Positions 5,910-12,719 of a stretch of DNA of 12,719 nucleotides are shown in pieces. The notes under the pieces were generated by a model, which saw only the letters and a program-made list of their open reading frames with translations, was not told the DNA's origin and did not search any database. The DNA is taken from positions 1 to 12,719 of the forward strand of contig JANQRM010000255.1 in the NCBI GenBank assembly GCA_028284565.1, read 5' to 3'. Source of the DNA: Anaerolineae bacterium (GTDB lineage: Bacteria; Chloroflexota; Anaerolineae; Aggregatilineales; Phototrophicaceae). A program made the translations under genes and the position numbers. Numbering within the stretch: position 1 is the stretch's first letter; every line of letters starts with the position of its first letter.

Positions 5910-8900
5910 ATGCGATTTATTATGTCAGATGTGTTTATTTCTTATTCACGGCTGGACCGTGATTTTGTCGGACAACTGCGCGAATCACTAGCTGACCATG
6001 GACAGGAAGTCTGGATTGATTGGGAATCTATTCCTGAATCGCGGGCGTGGTGGGAAGAAATCAAGAAGGGAATTGCCCGTGCCAACAACTTTGCGGTGGT
6101 ATTATCCCCTAATAGCATGGCATCTCCAATTTGCCAGATGGAAATTGAATACGCGATTGAACTGAACAAGCGTATCATCCCTGTGTATCATCAAGACTTC
6201 GACCGTGAAGAAGCCCTGATTGGTATTGTCAAACGCCTCGCAAATAGTGATCAAGTGGTCACACGTGAAATATGGGAAAATCGACAAGCCCATACGCTAT
6301 TTGACAACAACGACACCATTCTCAAGCGTATCAATTATTTTTTCTTCAAAGATGATGTCGATTTTGAGACGCGATTTAACGACTTACTAGAGGTTATTCA
6401 GACGGATTACGAGCATAAGGAGCAACACACCACACTCAAAGTCCGGGCACTGGAATGGGAACGACGCAACAGAGACGATGGATTCCTCTTATTCGATAGC
6501 GAACTGAAGCAAGCTCAAGTGTGGTTAATTGAGGCAGAGGGCAAAGACCCTGCACCAACCCAACTCCAACGTGATTATATCTCAGCCAGTCAAGGACGGA
6601 ATCAACGTTTACGTACGATACGGTGGACAGCAGTCATTGGGTCGATAGTTGCTGTGATCGCGATCATCGCGAGTTTTTTAGCGACTCAACAGGCGATTAC
6701 TGCTAATAATGAGGTCACAACTGCTAAATTTATTAGAGCGACAGCCATTGAGCAAGTGACTCAAGCGAATATTTTACGCGCAATCGTAGAAGATGAAGCC
6801 TATCGCTATCAAATGGCAGGACAAGCTGCCGTGCTAGAGAGTCAAAACGAGAATGACAATCTTGCGTTTTCCTTTGAAGCTATTAGCAACCAACAACCTC
6901 CCGTTGAGTCTCAAGCCATCTTTTACAATAGTTTCATAGGGTCAAATAATCGATCCACCCTCTCCGGTCACTTAGCATGGATCAATAGTGTGGTGTTCAG
7001 CCCTGATGGCAATACTCTTGCCTCTGGCAGTGTGGACAACACCATTAAGCTATGGGATGTGGTAAATAGTGAAGAACTGGTCACCCTCTCCGGCCACGCC
7101 GATTGGATTAATAGCGTGGCGTTTAGTCCCGATGGTAACATCCTCGCCTCCGCTAGTAGGGACAGAACAATCAAGCTGTGGGACGTGGTAAATAATGAAG
7201 AACTGGTCACCCTCTCCGGTCACACCAGTGCGGTCAGCAGCGTAGCGTTCAGTCCCGATGGCAACATCCTCGCCTCCGCTAGTTGCGGGAGCGTAGAAAA
7301 CTATAATTGTATCAACGGTGAGATTAAGCTATGGGATATGATAACAAGTGAGGAACTGGTCACCTTCTCCGGCCACACCAAGACGATCTTTAGCGTGGCG
7401 TTCAGCCCTGATGGCAATACTCTCGCGTCTGGCAGTGTGGACAGAACAATCAAGCTGTGGGACGTGGTAAATAATGAAGAACTGGTCACCCTCTCCGGCC
7501 ACGCCGATTGGATTAATAGCGTGGCGTTCAGCCCTGATGGCAACATCCTCGCCTCCTCAAGTGACGACAGAACAATCAAACTGTGGGACGTGGTAAATAA
7601 TGAAGAACTGGTCACCCTCTCCCGCCACACCAGTATAGTTAATAGCGTGGCATTCAGTCCTGACGGCACCACTCTCGCCTCCGCTAGTTGCGCTAAGCTA
7701 CACGGCTCAGGTTCTTGTATTGAGGGTGAAATCATGCTTTGGGATGTGGCGACTGGTCAAGAACGGGTAACCCTCCGTGGTCACAGTGATGGGATCAATA
7801 GCGTGGCATTCAGTCCCGATGGCACTACTCTCGCCTCTGGCAGTTTTGACGCTACCATCAAGTTATGGGATGTGGCGGCGGGCGAGCAACTATCCACCCT
7901 CTCCAATCAGATTTTTGATGTCTTTAGTGTGGTGTTCAGTCCCGATGGCACTACTCTCGCCTCCGCCACTATGCGGGAAATCAAGCTATGGGATGTGGCG
8001 ACTAGTCAGGAACTGTCTACCTACTCCGGTTACATCGGTGCGGTCTTTAGCGTGGCGTTCAGCCCTGATGGCCAAACCCTCGCCTCTGGTAGTTGTGCTA
8101 ACCGTGGTGAACATGGATCTTGTATTGAGGGTGAAATCAAGTTGTGGGATGTGGCGACTGGTCAGGAACGGGTAACCCTCCGTGGCCACACCCGTTGGAT
8201 CGAGAGCGTGGCGTTCAGTCCCGATGGCAATACCCTCGCCTCCGCTAGTAGGGACAGAACAATCAAGCTGTGGGACGTGGTAAATAATGAAGAACTGGTC
8301 ACCCTCTCCGGCCACACCAGTATAGTTAATAGCGTGGCGTTCAGTCCCGATGGCAACATCCTCGCCTCCGCTAGTTGTGGAAATATCGTTTTCGATGAGT
8401 GCGATGAGGGGGAAATCATGCTTTGGGATGTGGCGACTGGTCAGGATCACACCGCCTTCAGTGGCCACACCCGGGATGTTGAGAGTTTAGCCTTCAGTCC
8501 TGATAGCACTACTCTCGCCTCCGGCAGTGGGGACGACACCATCAAGCTGTGGGACGTGACAACCGGTCAGGAATTGGCTACTTTTCGCGGTCACACCAGT
8601 GATGTCTATAGCGTGGTGTTCAGTCCCGATGGCACCACCCTTGCCTCCGGCAGTGGGGACGACACCATCAAGCTGTGGGACGTGACAACTGGTCAGGAGT
8701 TGGTAACCCTCCGTGGTCACACCAGTTGGATCAATAGCGTGGACTTCAACCCTGATGGCATCACCCTTGCCTCTGGTAGTAATGACAGAACTATCAAGCT
8801 ATGGAATGTCGGTAATCTTGCCTATTTGCGCACATGGGTACAGGAGAATCGCTACATCCGTGAGTTTACATGTGAGGAACGGATACGCTTTAATATGCCT

Positions 8901-9128
8901 GTGCCATGCGTGGATGGCAGTTACCCGACTCGCACACCCTATCCAGCCCCGTCGCCTATTCATTTACCGTCATGGACTCCATTCTGGACACCGTTGCCCA
9001 CAGCAACCACAACCCCCTTTCCAACTCTGGATTTCACACCATTCTATTTGAATCCAACTTGGATTGTAGAGGCATCATTCACACCAACGGCAACCATGAC
9101 ATCTACACCAAGTGCAACACCGCAATAA
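5910..9128 (+). CDS. Transmembrane TIR-WD40 receptor-like protein
   Basis: A 1072-residue protein (numbered from ATG 5910; Met5 at 5922 gives MSDVFISYS, the usual beginning of such proteins, and is an equally good start, neither having a clear ribosome binding site). Residues 7-95 are a TIR domain: DVFISYS, VWIDWESIPESRAWWEEIKKGI and FAVVLSPNSM. Glu49 or Glu50 of WWEEI is a candidate catalytic residue for NAD+ cleavage. Residues about 240-258 are one hydrophobic membrane segment. Residues 351-975 hold fourteen WD40 repeats of about 42 residues with GH, FSPDG and LWD landmarks. Residues 1005-1072 are rich in Thr and Pro. Arginines precede the membrane segment (QGRNQRLRTIRW) and few follow it, predicting TIR inside and propellers outside. 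TIR domains signal by protein contact or consume NAD+; WD40 propellers bind partners. The protein may be a receptor or an immune effector. Blades 3, 6, 9 and 11 carry cysteine-bearing inserts. Confidence 0.85.
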   Translation: MRFIMSDVFISYSRLDRDFVGQLRESLADHGQEVWIDWESIPESRAWWEEIKKGIARANNFAVVLSPNSMASPICQMEIEYAIELNKRIIPVYHQDFDREEALIGIVKRLANSDQVVTREIWENRQAHTLFDNNDTILKRINYFFFKDDVDFETRFNDLLEVIQTDYEHKEQHTTLKVRALEWERRNRDDGFLLFDSELKQAQVWLIEAEGKDPAPTQLQRDYISASQGRNQRLRTIRWTAVIGSIVAVIAIIASFLATQQAITANNEVTTAKFIRATAIEQVTQANILRAIVEDEAYRYQMAGQAAVLESQNENDNLAFSFEAISNQQPPVESQAIFYNSFIGSNNRSTLSGHLAWINSVVFSPDGNTLASGSVDNTIKLWDVVNSEELVTLSGHADWINSVAFSPDGNILASASRDRTIKLWDVVNNEELVTLSGHTSAVSSVAFSPDGNILASASCGSVENYNCINGEIKLWDMITSEELVTFSGHTKTIFSVAFSPDGNTLASGSVDRTIKLWDVVNNEELVTLSGHADWINSVAFSPDGNILASSSDDRTIKLWDVVNNEELVTLSRHTSIVNSVAFSPDGTTLASASCAKLHGSGSCIEGEIMLWDVATGQERVTLRGHSDGINSVAFSPDGTTLASGSFDATIKLWDVAAGEQLSTLSNQIFDVFSVVFSPDGTTLASATMREIKLWDVATSQELSTYSGYIGAVFSVAFSPDGQTLASGSCANRGEHGSCIEGEIKLWDVATGQERVTLRGHTRWIESVAFSPDGNTLASASRDRTIKLWDVVNNEELVTLSGHTSIVNSVAFSPDGNILASASCGNIVFDECDEGEIMLWDVATGQDHTAFSGHTRDVESLAFSPDSTTLASGSGDDTIKLWDVTTGQELATFRGHTSDVYSVVFSPDGTTLASGSGDDTIKLWDVTTGQELVTLRGHTSWINSVDFNPDGITLASGSNDRTIKLWNVGNLAYLRTWVQENRYIREFTCEERIRFNMPVPCVDGSYPTRTPYPAPSPIHLPSWTPFWTPLPTATTTPFPTLDFTPFYLNPTWIVEASFTPTATMTSTPSATPQ
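6960..8834 (+). repeat. Tandem WD40 coding repeats, 14 units
   Basis: Fourteen in-frame units of 41-52 codons (126 bases when canonical) run without gaps. Canonical ones are 1, 2, 4, 5, 7, 10, 12, 13 and 14; units 3, 6, 9 and 11 carry 9-10 extra codons and unit 8 is one codon short. Several units are almost identical at DNA level, for instance the stretch coding DRTIKLWDVVNNEELVT in units 2, 4, 5 and 10, and ADWINSVAFSPDGNILAS in units 2 and 5. This points to recent internal duplication or gene conversion. The similarity makes the region prone to unequal recombination and to assembly collapse. Confidence 0.9.
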
Positions 9129-9178
9129 TTAAAGTGGTTAGCATTCATCCGAAATGATTTTGTTGTCCAATGAATTAA

Positions 9179-9210
9179 AGTAGAAAAAGAGCTACTCTAT
9201 GACTTTTTGA
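9179..9210 (+). terminator. Weak possible terminator after the TIR-WD40 gene
   Basis: AGTAG (9179-9183) and CTACT (9192-9196) can pair around an 8-base loop, and TTTTT follows 8 bases later. The stem is short, AT-rich and not directly followed by the T-run, so this is a weak candidate. It lies about 50 bases after the stop at 9128, where an end signal for the + transcript is expected. Confidence 0.2.
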
Positions 9211-9220
9211 TCAGCGACAA

Positions 9221-9240
9221 TTAACTCGATAGAAGCGCGG
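9221..9240. repeat. Left 20-bp inverted repeat around the small membrane gene
   Basis: TTAACTCGATAGAAGCGCGG. It matches the reverse complement of 9688-9707 at 19 of 20 positions, the single mismatch being the fifth base (C against G). The pair bounds 487 bp that contain the - strand gene 9323-9565 and its terminator. TTAA forms the outer four bases of both copies. A similar start, TTAACTCGA, lies at 5862-5870 upstream of the TIR gene. Confidence 0.7.
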
Positions 9241-9293
9241 TGTATATCAGTTGCAGAGCTTGAAAATGAGGTCGTTTTTGAGTGAAATTTAAT

Positions 9294-9316
9294 CAAAAAA
9301 CCCCGATTTCTCGGGG
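9294..9316 (-). terminator. Rho-independent terminator of the small membrane gene
   Basis: Read on the - strand, CCCCGA-GAAA-TCGGGG is a perfect 6-bp stem with a GAAA tetraloop, followed directly by TTTTTT. The stem begins 7 bases after the stop codon of the - strand gene at 9323. On the + strand the hairpin is followed by CTTCTGC with no T-run, so it should act mainly on the - strand transcript. Confidence 0.85.
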
Positions 9317-9322
9317 CTTCTG

Positions 9323-9565
9323 CTAGACATATTCTGTGTCATAGTAGTCATCATTCTTCGGCTTACGTTTTGGCTTTTCCATATCGGTTGCGTATCTGTC
9401 ATACTCCCACGACCTACCCCAGGAGCCCCAGAATCCAAACATCAGCAGCAATGGGACGATCAGGAACACCTTCCATCCAAAGAACATCAGCAGGATAAAT
9501 CCAAACAGAAAAGTTCCAAATGGAAAGCCTGTATGGTGATAGTGATGCCTGTGGTAGTTATTCAT
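9323..9565 (-). CDS. Small histidine-rich membrane protein
   Basis: An 80-residue protein, ATG at 9565 on the - strand. The first 11 residues carry five histidines (YHRHHYHH). Residues about 14-48 are strongly hydrophobic and Phe/Leu-rich, long enough for two short membrane helices separated at GWK (30-32) or one long one. Residues 50-80 form a charged tail (KPKRKPKNDDYYDTEY). No enzyme motif is seen; the His-rich end might bind metal, which is a guess. It has its own terminator 7 bases downstream, and a GAGGAT ribosome binding site (9578-9583) about 12 bases before the ATG that can be paired in a leader hairpin. It runs opposite to both large neighbours and lies inside a 20-bp inverted repeat pair, so it looks like an independent insert. 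Function unknown. Confidence 0.65.
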   Translation of the reverse strand: MNNYHRHHYHHTGFPFGTFLFGFILLMFFGWKVFLIVPLLLMFGFWGSWGRSWEYDRYATDMEKPKRKPKNDDYYDTEYV

Positions 9566-9579
9566 CGTTTTCTTTTTAT

Positions 9580-9631
9580 CCTCAGTTTCTATTGTTTTCT
9601 TACTACTATCTACGCTTTAGACGCACTGAGG
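9580..9631 (-). promoter_or_regulatory. Leader hairpin that may hide a ribosome binding site
   Basis: On the - strand transcript, CCTCAGT (9631 to 9625) pairs perfectly over 7 bases with ACTGAGG (9586 to 9580), whose GAGG is the likely ribosome binding site of the gene starting at 9565. Inside the 38-base loop, TCTA-AAGCG-TAGA can form a second small stem. Such a layout can act as a translation switch or RNA thermometer. The spacing from GAGG to the ATG is long (14 bases), which lowers confidence. Confidence 0.3.
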
Positions 9632-9687
9632 TTGTCGATTTTCTCCCCTAATAATTGGGGGTTAGTCAAATTGTGAACTTTTTAGTC

Positions 9688-9707
9688 CCGCGCTTCTATC
9701 GACTTAA
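9688..9707. repeat. Right 20-bp inverted repeat around the small membrane gene
   Basis: CCGCGCTTCTATCGACTTAA, the partner of 9221-9240. The 15 inner bases (9688-9702) are a perfect reverse complement of 9226-9240; after one mismatch the match continues through TTAA. Flanking bases outside the pair show no target duplication other than possibly TTAA itself. Confidence 0.7.
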
Positions 9708-9928
9708 ATACCCTCAACTATCTGGGGTCATAATAGTATTGTCTTATGTGATTGTTGATTTATGTCCATTAAAAAGTTAGGAAAGCATTTTGATTACTGA
9801 TGAATGTTCCAAAAAATCAGCTTTGGAAGCGGTTAAGTGTATCCCGAGCCGATGCCTTATTTACTCTTTGAAGCAGTTTTTGGCAATTAGCTCAACTTCA
9901 GCAATCATCATATAATCAGAGGTAACTA

Positions 9929-12427
9929 TTGAGAATAGTAATAAATGGAGATATACGAGTGGACGACAAATTTCTAGTTCCCTTAGATGACTTCAAAGAT
10001 CGTGAACTTGAAATTCTCAAAATGATGGCAGAAGGTTTATCCAACCAGGAAATTGCTGACAAATTATTTATCACTAAAGGTACAGTGCGTTGGTACAACA
10101 AACAAATCTATAGCAAATTAGGTACAAGCCGTCGTACAGAAGCTATTGCACTTGCGCGGGAAATGAAGCTCATTTCAGATGATGATACAACCCACTTCAA
10201 CAACGTTCCGATTATGGATGGAGCATTCTGGGGCAGGCAAGATGAAGTCAGGCAACTCAAAGAAATCATCGCCAGACAAAATACACGTCTGATTACCCTA
10301 CTTGCCTCTGGTGGCATGGGAAAAACACGGTTAGCGACAGAACTCGCCCATCAGATTTCCGAGGATTACGCAGATGGTGTGTATTTTTTGGATCTCGCAC
10401 CTTTAACCGATAGTCATAGCCTCATCTCTGTGATGATAGACGTATTCCAGCTGGTTACTTCGGCACAAGCCCCGATGCAACCTATTTTGAATTTTTGTAG
10501 AGATAAATCGTTATTATTGTTATTTGACAATTTTGAGACCGTCTTAGCAGGTGCTGATTATTTAGTGCAGATTCTTGAAAGTGCAAAGAATGTCAAAATT
10601 ATGGTTACAACACGGGAACAACTCGGTCTACCACATGAGACAATCTTTCGGGTCAATCCACTTCAACTTGAAGCTGAAAATCTCTTTATAGAAATGGCGC
10701 AACGCCGCCAACCTGACTTTGAAGCAACCGAACAAAACCAACCATACATTACACACGTATGTGAACTCGTTGAAGGTCTGCCACTGGGTATCATCCTAGC
10801 AGCGTCGTGGGTTGATGCTTTATCAGTTGCTGAGATTGCGGAGGAGATTAAACAAAATCTGGATTTTTTAGAAGATGAGCTGACGGATTTACCTGACCGT
10901 CAGCGTAGTGTGCGGGTTGTTTTGGAACAAACTTGGCAACGTCTAACTACACAAGAAAAACTACATTTTGCGCGTTTATCCGTTTTTAGAGGTGGGTTCA
11001 ATCGACGCGCAGCACTGGAAGTTACCGAAATTGATTTACATATGATCCGAGACTTATTGAGCAGAGCACTCATCCAGCGCACCAAAACAGGACGCTTCAC
11101 AATCCATGCGCTCATCCTAGAATTTGCCAAAGAAAAATTCGCTGAGAGTGCAACAGCACAGACTACAATTAATCAACAAATTCAATATTTCCATGCCTTT
11201 GCTACAGAGAAGCTCAATGCTTATCGTGGCAGTGATCCTGCACCCGCACTCAGAGAGTTACAAATCGAGGCTGATAATATTATTGTTGCGGTTGACTATG
11301 CGTTTGAAAGTGCAGATGTGAATCATCTTGCTACTATTTTGGCGGATACAGCTAGCATTTTTCTTCAACTAACATTGTATGATGTCCTGATTAAGTATAT
11401 TGACCGTGCCTTGCAATTCTCTCTGAGCATTGAAAACGAACTACAATTATTGTTCGCCAAAATTTCTTATCATTCCTCTAGCTCTGTTAGTCAATTCGGT
11501 GAAGGACAGGCTATCGCAGAACAGGCACTGGCACTAGTAAATGCAATGCCTGAGACAGAACAAACACCATCTATCCTCAAACAACGCGCTAGAATTGAAA
11601 GTAAGCTCGGCTATATTTTGATGAAAAGAAGTCAAAGGAATGAAGCACGAACGCACCTGAGTAAAGCAATAGATATTCTTGAAGTTGTTACGGATGACAA
11701 TACGCTACTTAACTGTTATCGTTGGATGAGTCAAATTGAAGCCTCTGATGCAAAGTATGATCGGGCAGAGGACTATATTTCCCATGCTTTGTCGCTGAGC
11801 CATGAAAAAGATAGTGTATACAATTTACGCCAATCCTATGATTTCTTATGTCATATTTATAAAATTAAAGGCGATTTTGATAAAGCTCAACATGCTGGAG
11901 AGCAAGCATTACTGTATTCTCAGCGTCTGAACCACCAGGTCGCAATTGCTTTGGCACTTGCGAATCTAGGGGCTAATGCGATGTATTTTGATGAGTTTGA
12001 TGTTGCCTACAATTATTATCAGAGAGCGCTTAAAGCCAATGAGCATCATCAAAGTCGCGGACTTATCGCTTTTGTATCAGGCAACCTCGGATTCATTGAA
12101 TTGCGTGCTGGCAATCTTGACTGTGCGCGCAAATACTTTATGCAATGCCTTGAAATTGAAAAAGAAAGAGTTTATACGACACTAGACATGCTCGTCGGTT
12201 TTGCCGGTATTGCCTACCATCAAGCGGATTACGCTTATGCGGCTGTCTTAATTGACTTTGTCCAAAATTATGAAGGGGTCGATCTTACGCATCGTATTGG
12301 CTCGCTTGCCTTAGATTTCAGTACATCTTTGACCCCGGAGCAATTACAAGCCACCCATGAGGAAGCCATACAACTTGAACTGCATACAGTTGTAAAAGAC
12401 ATCATGGAGTCTCGCGACAGTGTGTGA
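9929..12427 (+). CDS. STAND transcriptional regulator: N-terminal LuxR HTH, NB-ARC ATPase, TPR repeats
   Basis: An 832-residue regulator. It starts at TTG (9929) behind a strong AGAGGT ribosome binding site (9918-9923, 5-base spacing); the next in-frame ATG falls inside the HTH. Residues 20-80 are a LuxR-type helix-turn-helix (DRELEILKMMAEGLSNQEIA, then LFITKGTVRWY and KLGTSRRTEAIALAR). Residues 98-340 are an NB-ARC-like ATPase with P-loop GGMGKTR (128-134), Walker B LLLLFDNFE (195-203), TTR (227-229) and GLPL (283-286). A winged-helix segment follows at about 340-405, then TPR-like helical pairs from about 440 to 780 (for example NLGANAMYFDEFDVAYNYYQRAL, starting at 679). STAND proteins bind ATP and oligomerise when a signal meets the C-terminal sensor; here the output should be transcription. 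The HTH is N-terminal, whereas in MalT-type LAL regulators it is C-terminal. The ligand and target genes are unknown. Confidence 0.87.
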   Translation: MRIVINGDIRVDDKFLVPLDDFKDRELEILKMMAEGLSNQEIADKLFITKGTVRWYNKQIYSKLGTSRRTEAIALAREMKLISDDDTTHFNNVPIMDGAFWGRQDEVRQLKEIIARQNTRLITLLASGGMGKTRLATELAHQISEDYADGVYFLDLAPLTDSHSLISVMIDVFQLVTSAQAPMQPILNFCRDKSLLLLFDNFETVLAGADYLVQILESAKNVKIMVTTREQLGLPHETIFRVNPLQLEAENLFIEMAQRRQPDFEATEQNQPYITHVCELVEGLPLGIILAASWVDALSVAEIAEEIKQNLDFLEDELTDLPDRQRSVRVVLEQTWQRLTTQEKLHFARLSVFRGGFNRRAALEVTEIDLHMIRDLLSRALIQRTKTGRFTIHALILEFAKEKFAESATAQTTINQQIQYFHAFATEKLNAYRGSDPAPALRELQIEADNIIVAVDYAFESADVNHLATILADTASIFLQLTLYDVLIKYIDRALQFSLSIENELQLLFAKISYHSSSSVSQFGEGQAIAEQALALVNAMPETEQTPSILKQRARIESKLGYILMKRSQRNEARTHLSKAIDILEVVTDDNTLLNCYRWMSQIEASDAKYDRAEDYISHALSLSHEKDSVYNLRQSYDFLCHIYKIKGDFDKAQHAGEQALLYSQRLNHQVAIALALANLGANAMYFDEFDVAYNYYQRALKANEHHQSRGLIAFVSGNLGFIELRAGNLDCARKYFMQCLEIEKERVYTTLDMLVGFAGIAYHQADYAYAAVLIDFVQNYEGVDLTHRIGSLALDFSTSLTPEQLQATHEEAIQLELHTVVKDIMESRDSV

Positions 12428-12719
12428 AATCAGACTGATTTAGAGAAAGTCCTCAACAGCAGTCTTTAATATTCAGTGTCCTCACGGAGTTTACAAGGGC
12501 ATGTTACACGAATTACAACTTGTATTCTCGCTCACACACTCAGTTTTTTCATGGAGTCTTAGTCTTGATCCCTTAAAAACCCATAGATAGAGTATCTTAG
12601 TGATAACCCGATAGAATGTCAGGTATTTGGCGTTAAATTCGCCTACGGCGACCGCGAGCAAGTCGGTTCTCGCTATTTGAACCCCAAATACCTAGCGTTC
12701 TAAGCGACTTATTTGCGAG
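12428..12719. other. Terminal non-coding stretch
   Basis: These 292 bases after the regulator stop contain no supported gene. AGACTG (12432-12437) and CAGTCT (12460-12465) could form a long-looped stem followed by TTTAAT, a poor terminator candidate. The last ~110 bases hold the foldable element described separately. Confidence 0.5.
12613..12701 (+). repeat. Cloverleaf-like foldable intergenic element
   Basis: The outer arms 12613-12630 and 12684-12701 match as inverted repeats at 15 of 18 positions, ten of them in a row (AGGTATTTGG with CCAAATACCT). Two of the three mismatches become U-G pairs if the + strand is transcribed. Inside are two further stems, CGCC-TAC-GGCG (12640-12650) and GCGAG/CTCGC (12654-12658 with 12669-12673). 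This could be a structured RNA, a short mobile repeat or a recombination site. It is not a tRNA. Confidence 0.4.

Larger units (their letters stand above)
9566..9928. other. Divergent intergenic region between membrane gene and STAND regulator
   Basis: These 363 bases hold no gene that I can support. Seen here are the leader hairpin of the - strand gene (9580-9631), a short stem CCCC...GGGG around TAATAATT (9646-9661), the right inverted repeat (9688-9707), and, next to the regulator, the ribosome binding site AGAGGT (9918-9923). Promoters for both divergent genes must lie here. No convincing paired -35/-10 boxes were found: a perfect TATAAT at 9911-9916 is too close to the TTG start to serve it. 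Confidence 0.5.

Noticed and set aside
6968..8720. Several - strand open frames over the WD40 region
   Set aside because: They are shadows of the repeated codons on the + strand: they repeat the same low-complexity peptides and have no independent start signals.
6960..8834. Regular DNA repeats as a CRISPR array
   Set aside because: The units are in-frame coding WD40 blades of about 126 bases without spacers.
9911..9916. Perfect TATAAT as -10 box of the regulator
   Set aside because: Transcription would begin near 9923, inside the ribosome binding site 9918-9923 that supports the TTG start, and no good -35 box lies about 17 bases upstream (TTGGCA is 25 bases away).
12613..12701. Terminal element as a tRNA gene
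   Set aside because: The outer stem is far too long, the inner stems are wrongly sized, and there is no anticodon arm or conserved tRNA bases.

Overview
The window looks like part of a bacterial replicon or integrated element, most likely from a Chloroflexota (Anaerolineae-like) organism; a filamentous cyanobacterium is the main alternative. The clues are a TIR protein of the MSDVFISYS type fused to WD40 repeats and ending in a Thr/Pro-rich tail, a large STAND/TPR regulator, and a replication protein that resembles the cyanobacterial CyRepA/DUF3854 plasmid type. No rRNA, tRNA, CRISPR array, transposase or integrase was found.

Left part (1-5830), plasmid- or phage-like module, all on the + strand. 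It begins with the end of an unidentified gene that is translationally coupled to a coiled-coil protein (358-1233). A 221-base gap with foldable sequence and a 42-codon ORF follows. Then comes a 1029-residue TOPRIM plus superfamily 2 helicase replication protein (1455-4544). Behind it lies a tight run of four small genes: a 50-codon ORF with a ParB-like sequence signature (4611-4763), an unknown protein (4760-5140), a helix-turn-helix protein resembling small terminase subunits (5161-5523) and another unknown protein (5516-5830). They overlap or nearly abut, so they are probably one operon.

Middle (5910-9128), a 1072-residue TIR-transmembrane-WD40 receptor. The TIR domain is N-terminal, followed by one membrane segment, fourteen WD40 blades (two seven-blade propellers by count) and a Thr/Pro-rich tail. 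Charge distribution, paired cysteines and the tail all suggest that the propellers lie outside the cytoplasm and the TIR domain inside.

Right part (9129-12719). A small His-rich membrane protein on the - strand (9323-9565) has its own terminator and a leader that may hide its ribosome binding site. It lies inside a 487-bp segment bounded by 20-bp inverted repeats (19/20 identical). A divergent 832-residue regulator (TTG start) follows, with an N-terminal LuxR-type HTH, an NB-ARC/STAND ATPase and TPR repeats. The window ends in a foldable, cloverleaf-like intergenic element.

How the parts may work together is inference. The left half replicates or maintains the element. The right half carries two separate sensor architectures, a TIR receptor and a STAND transcription regulator, of kinds found in bacterial signalling and sometimes in antiviral immunity. 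Nothing in the sequence proves that they act together.
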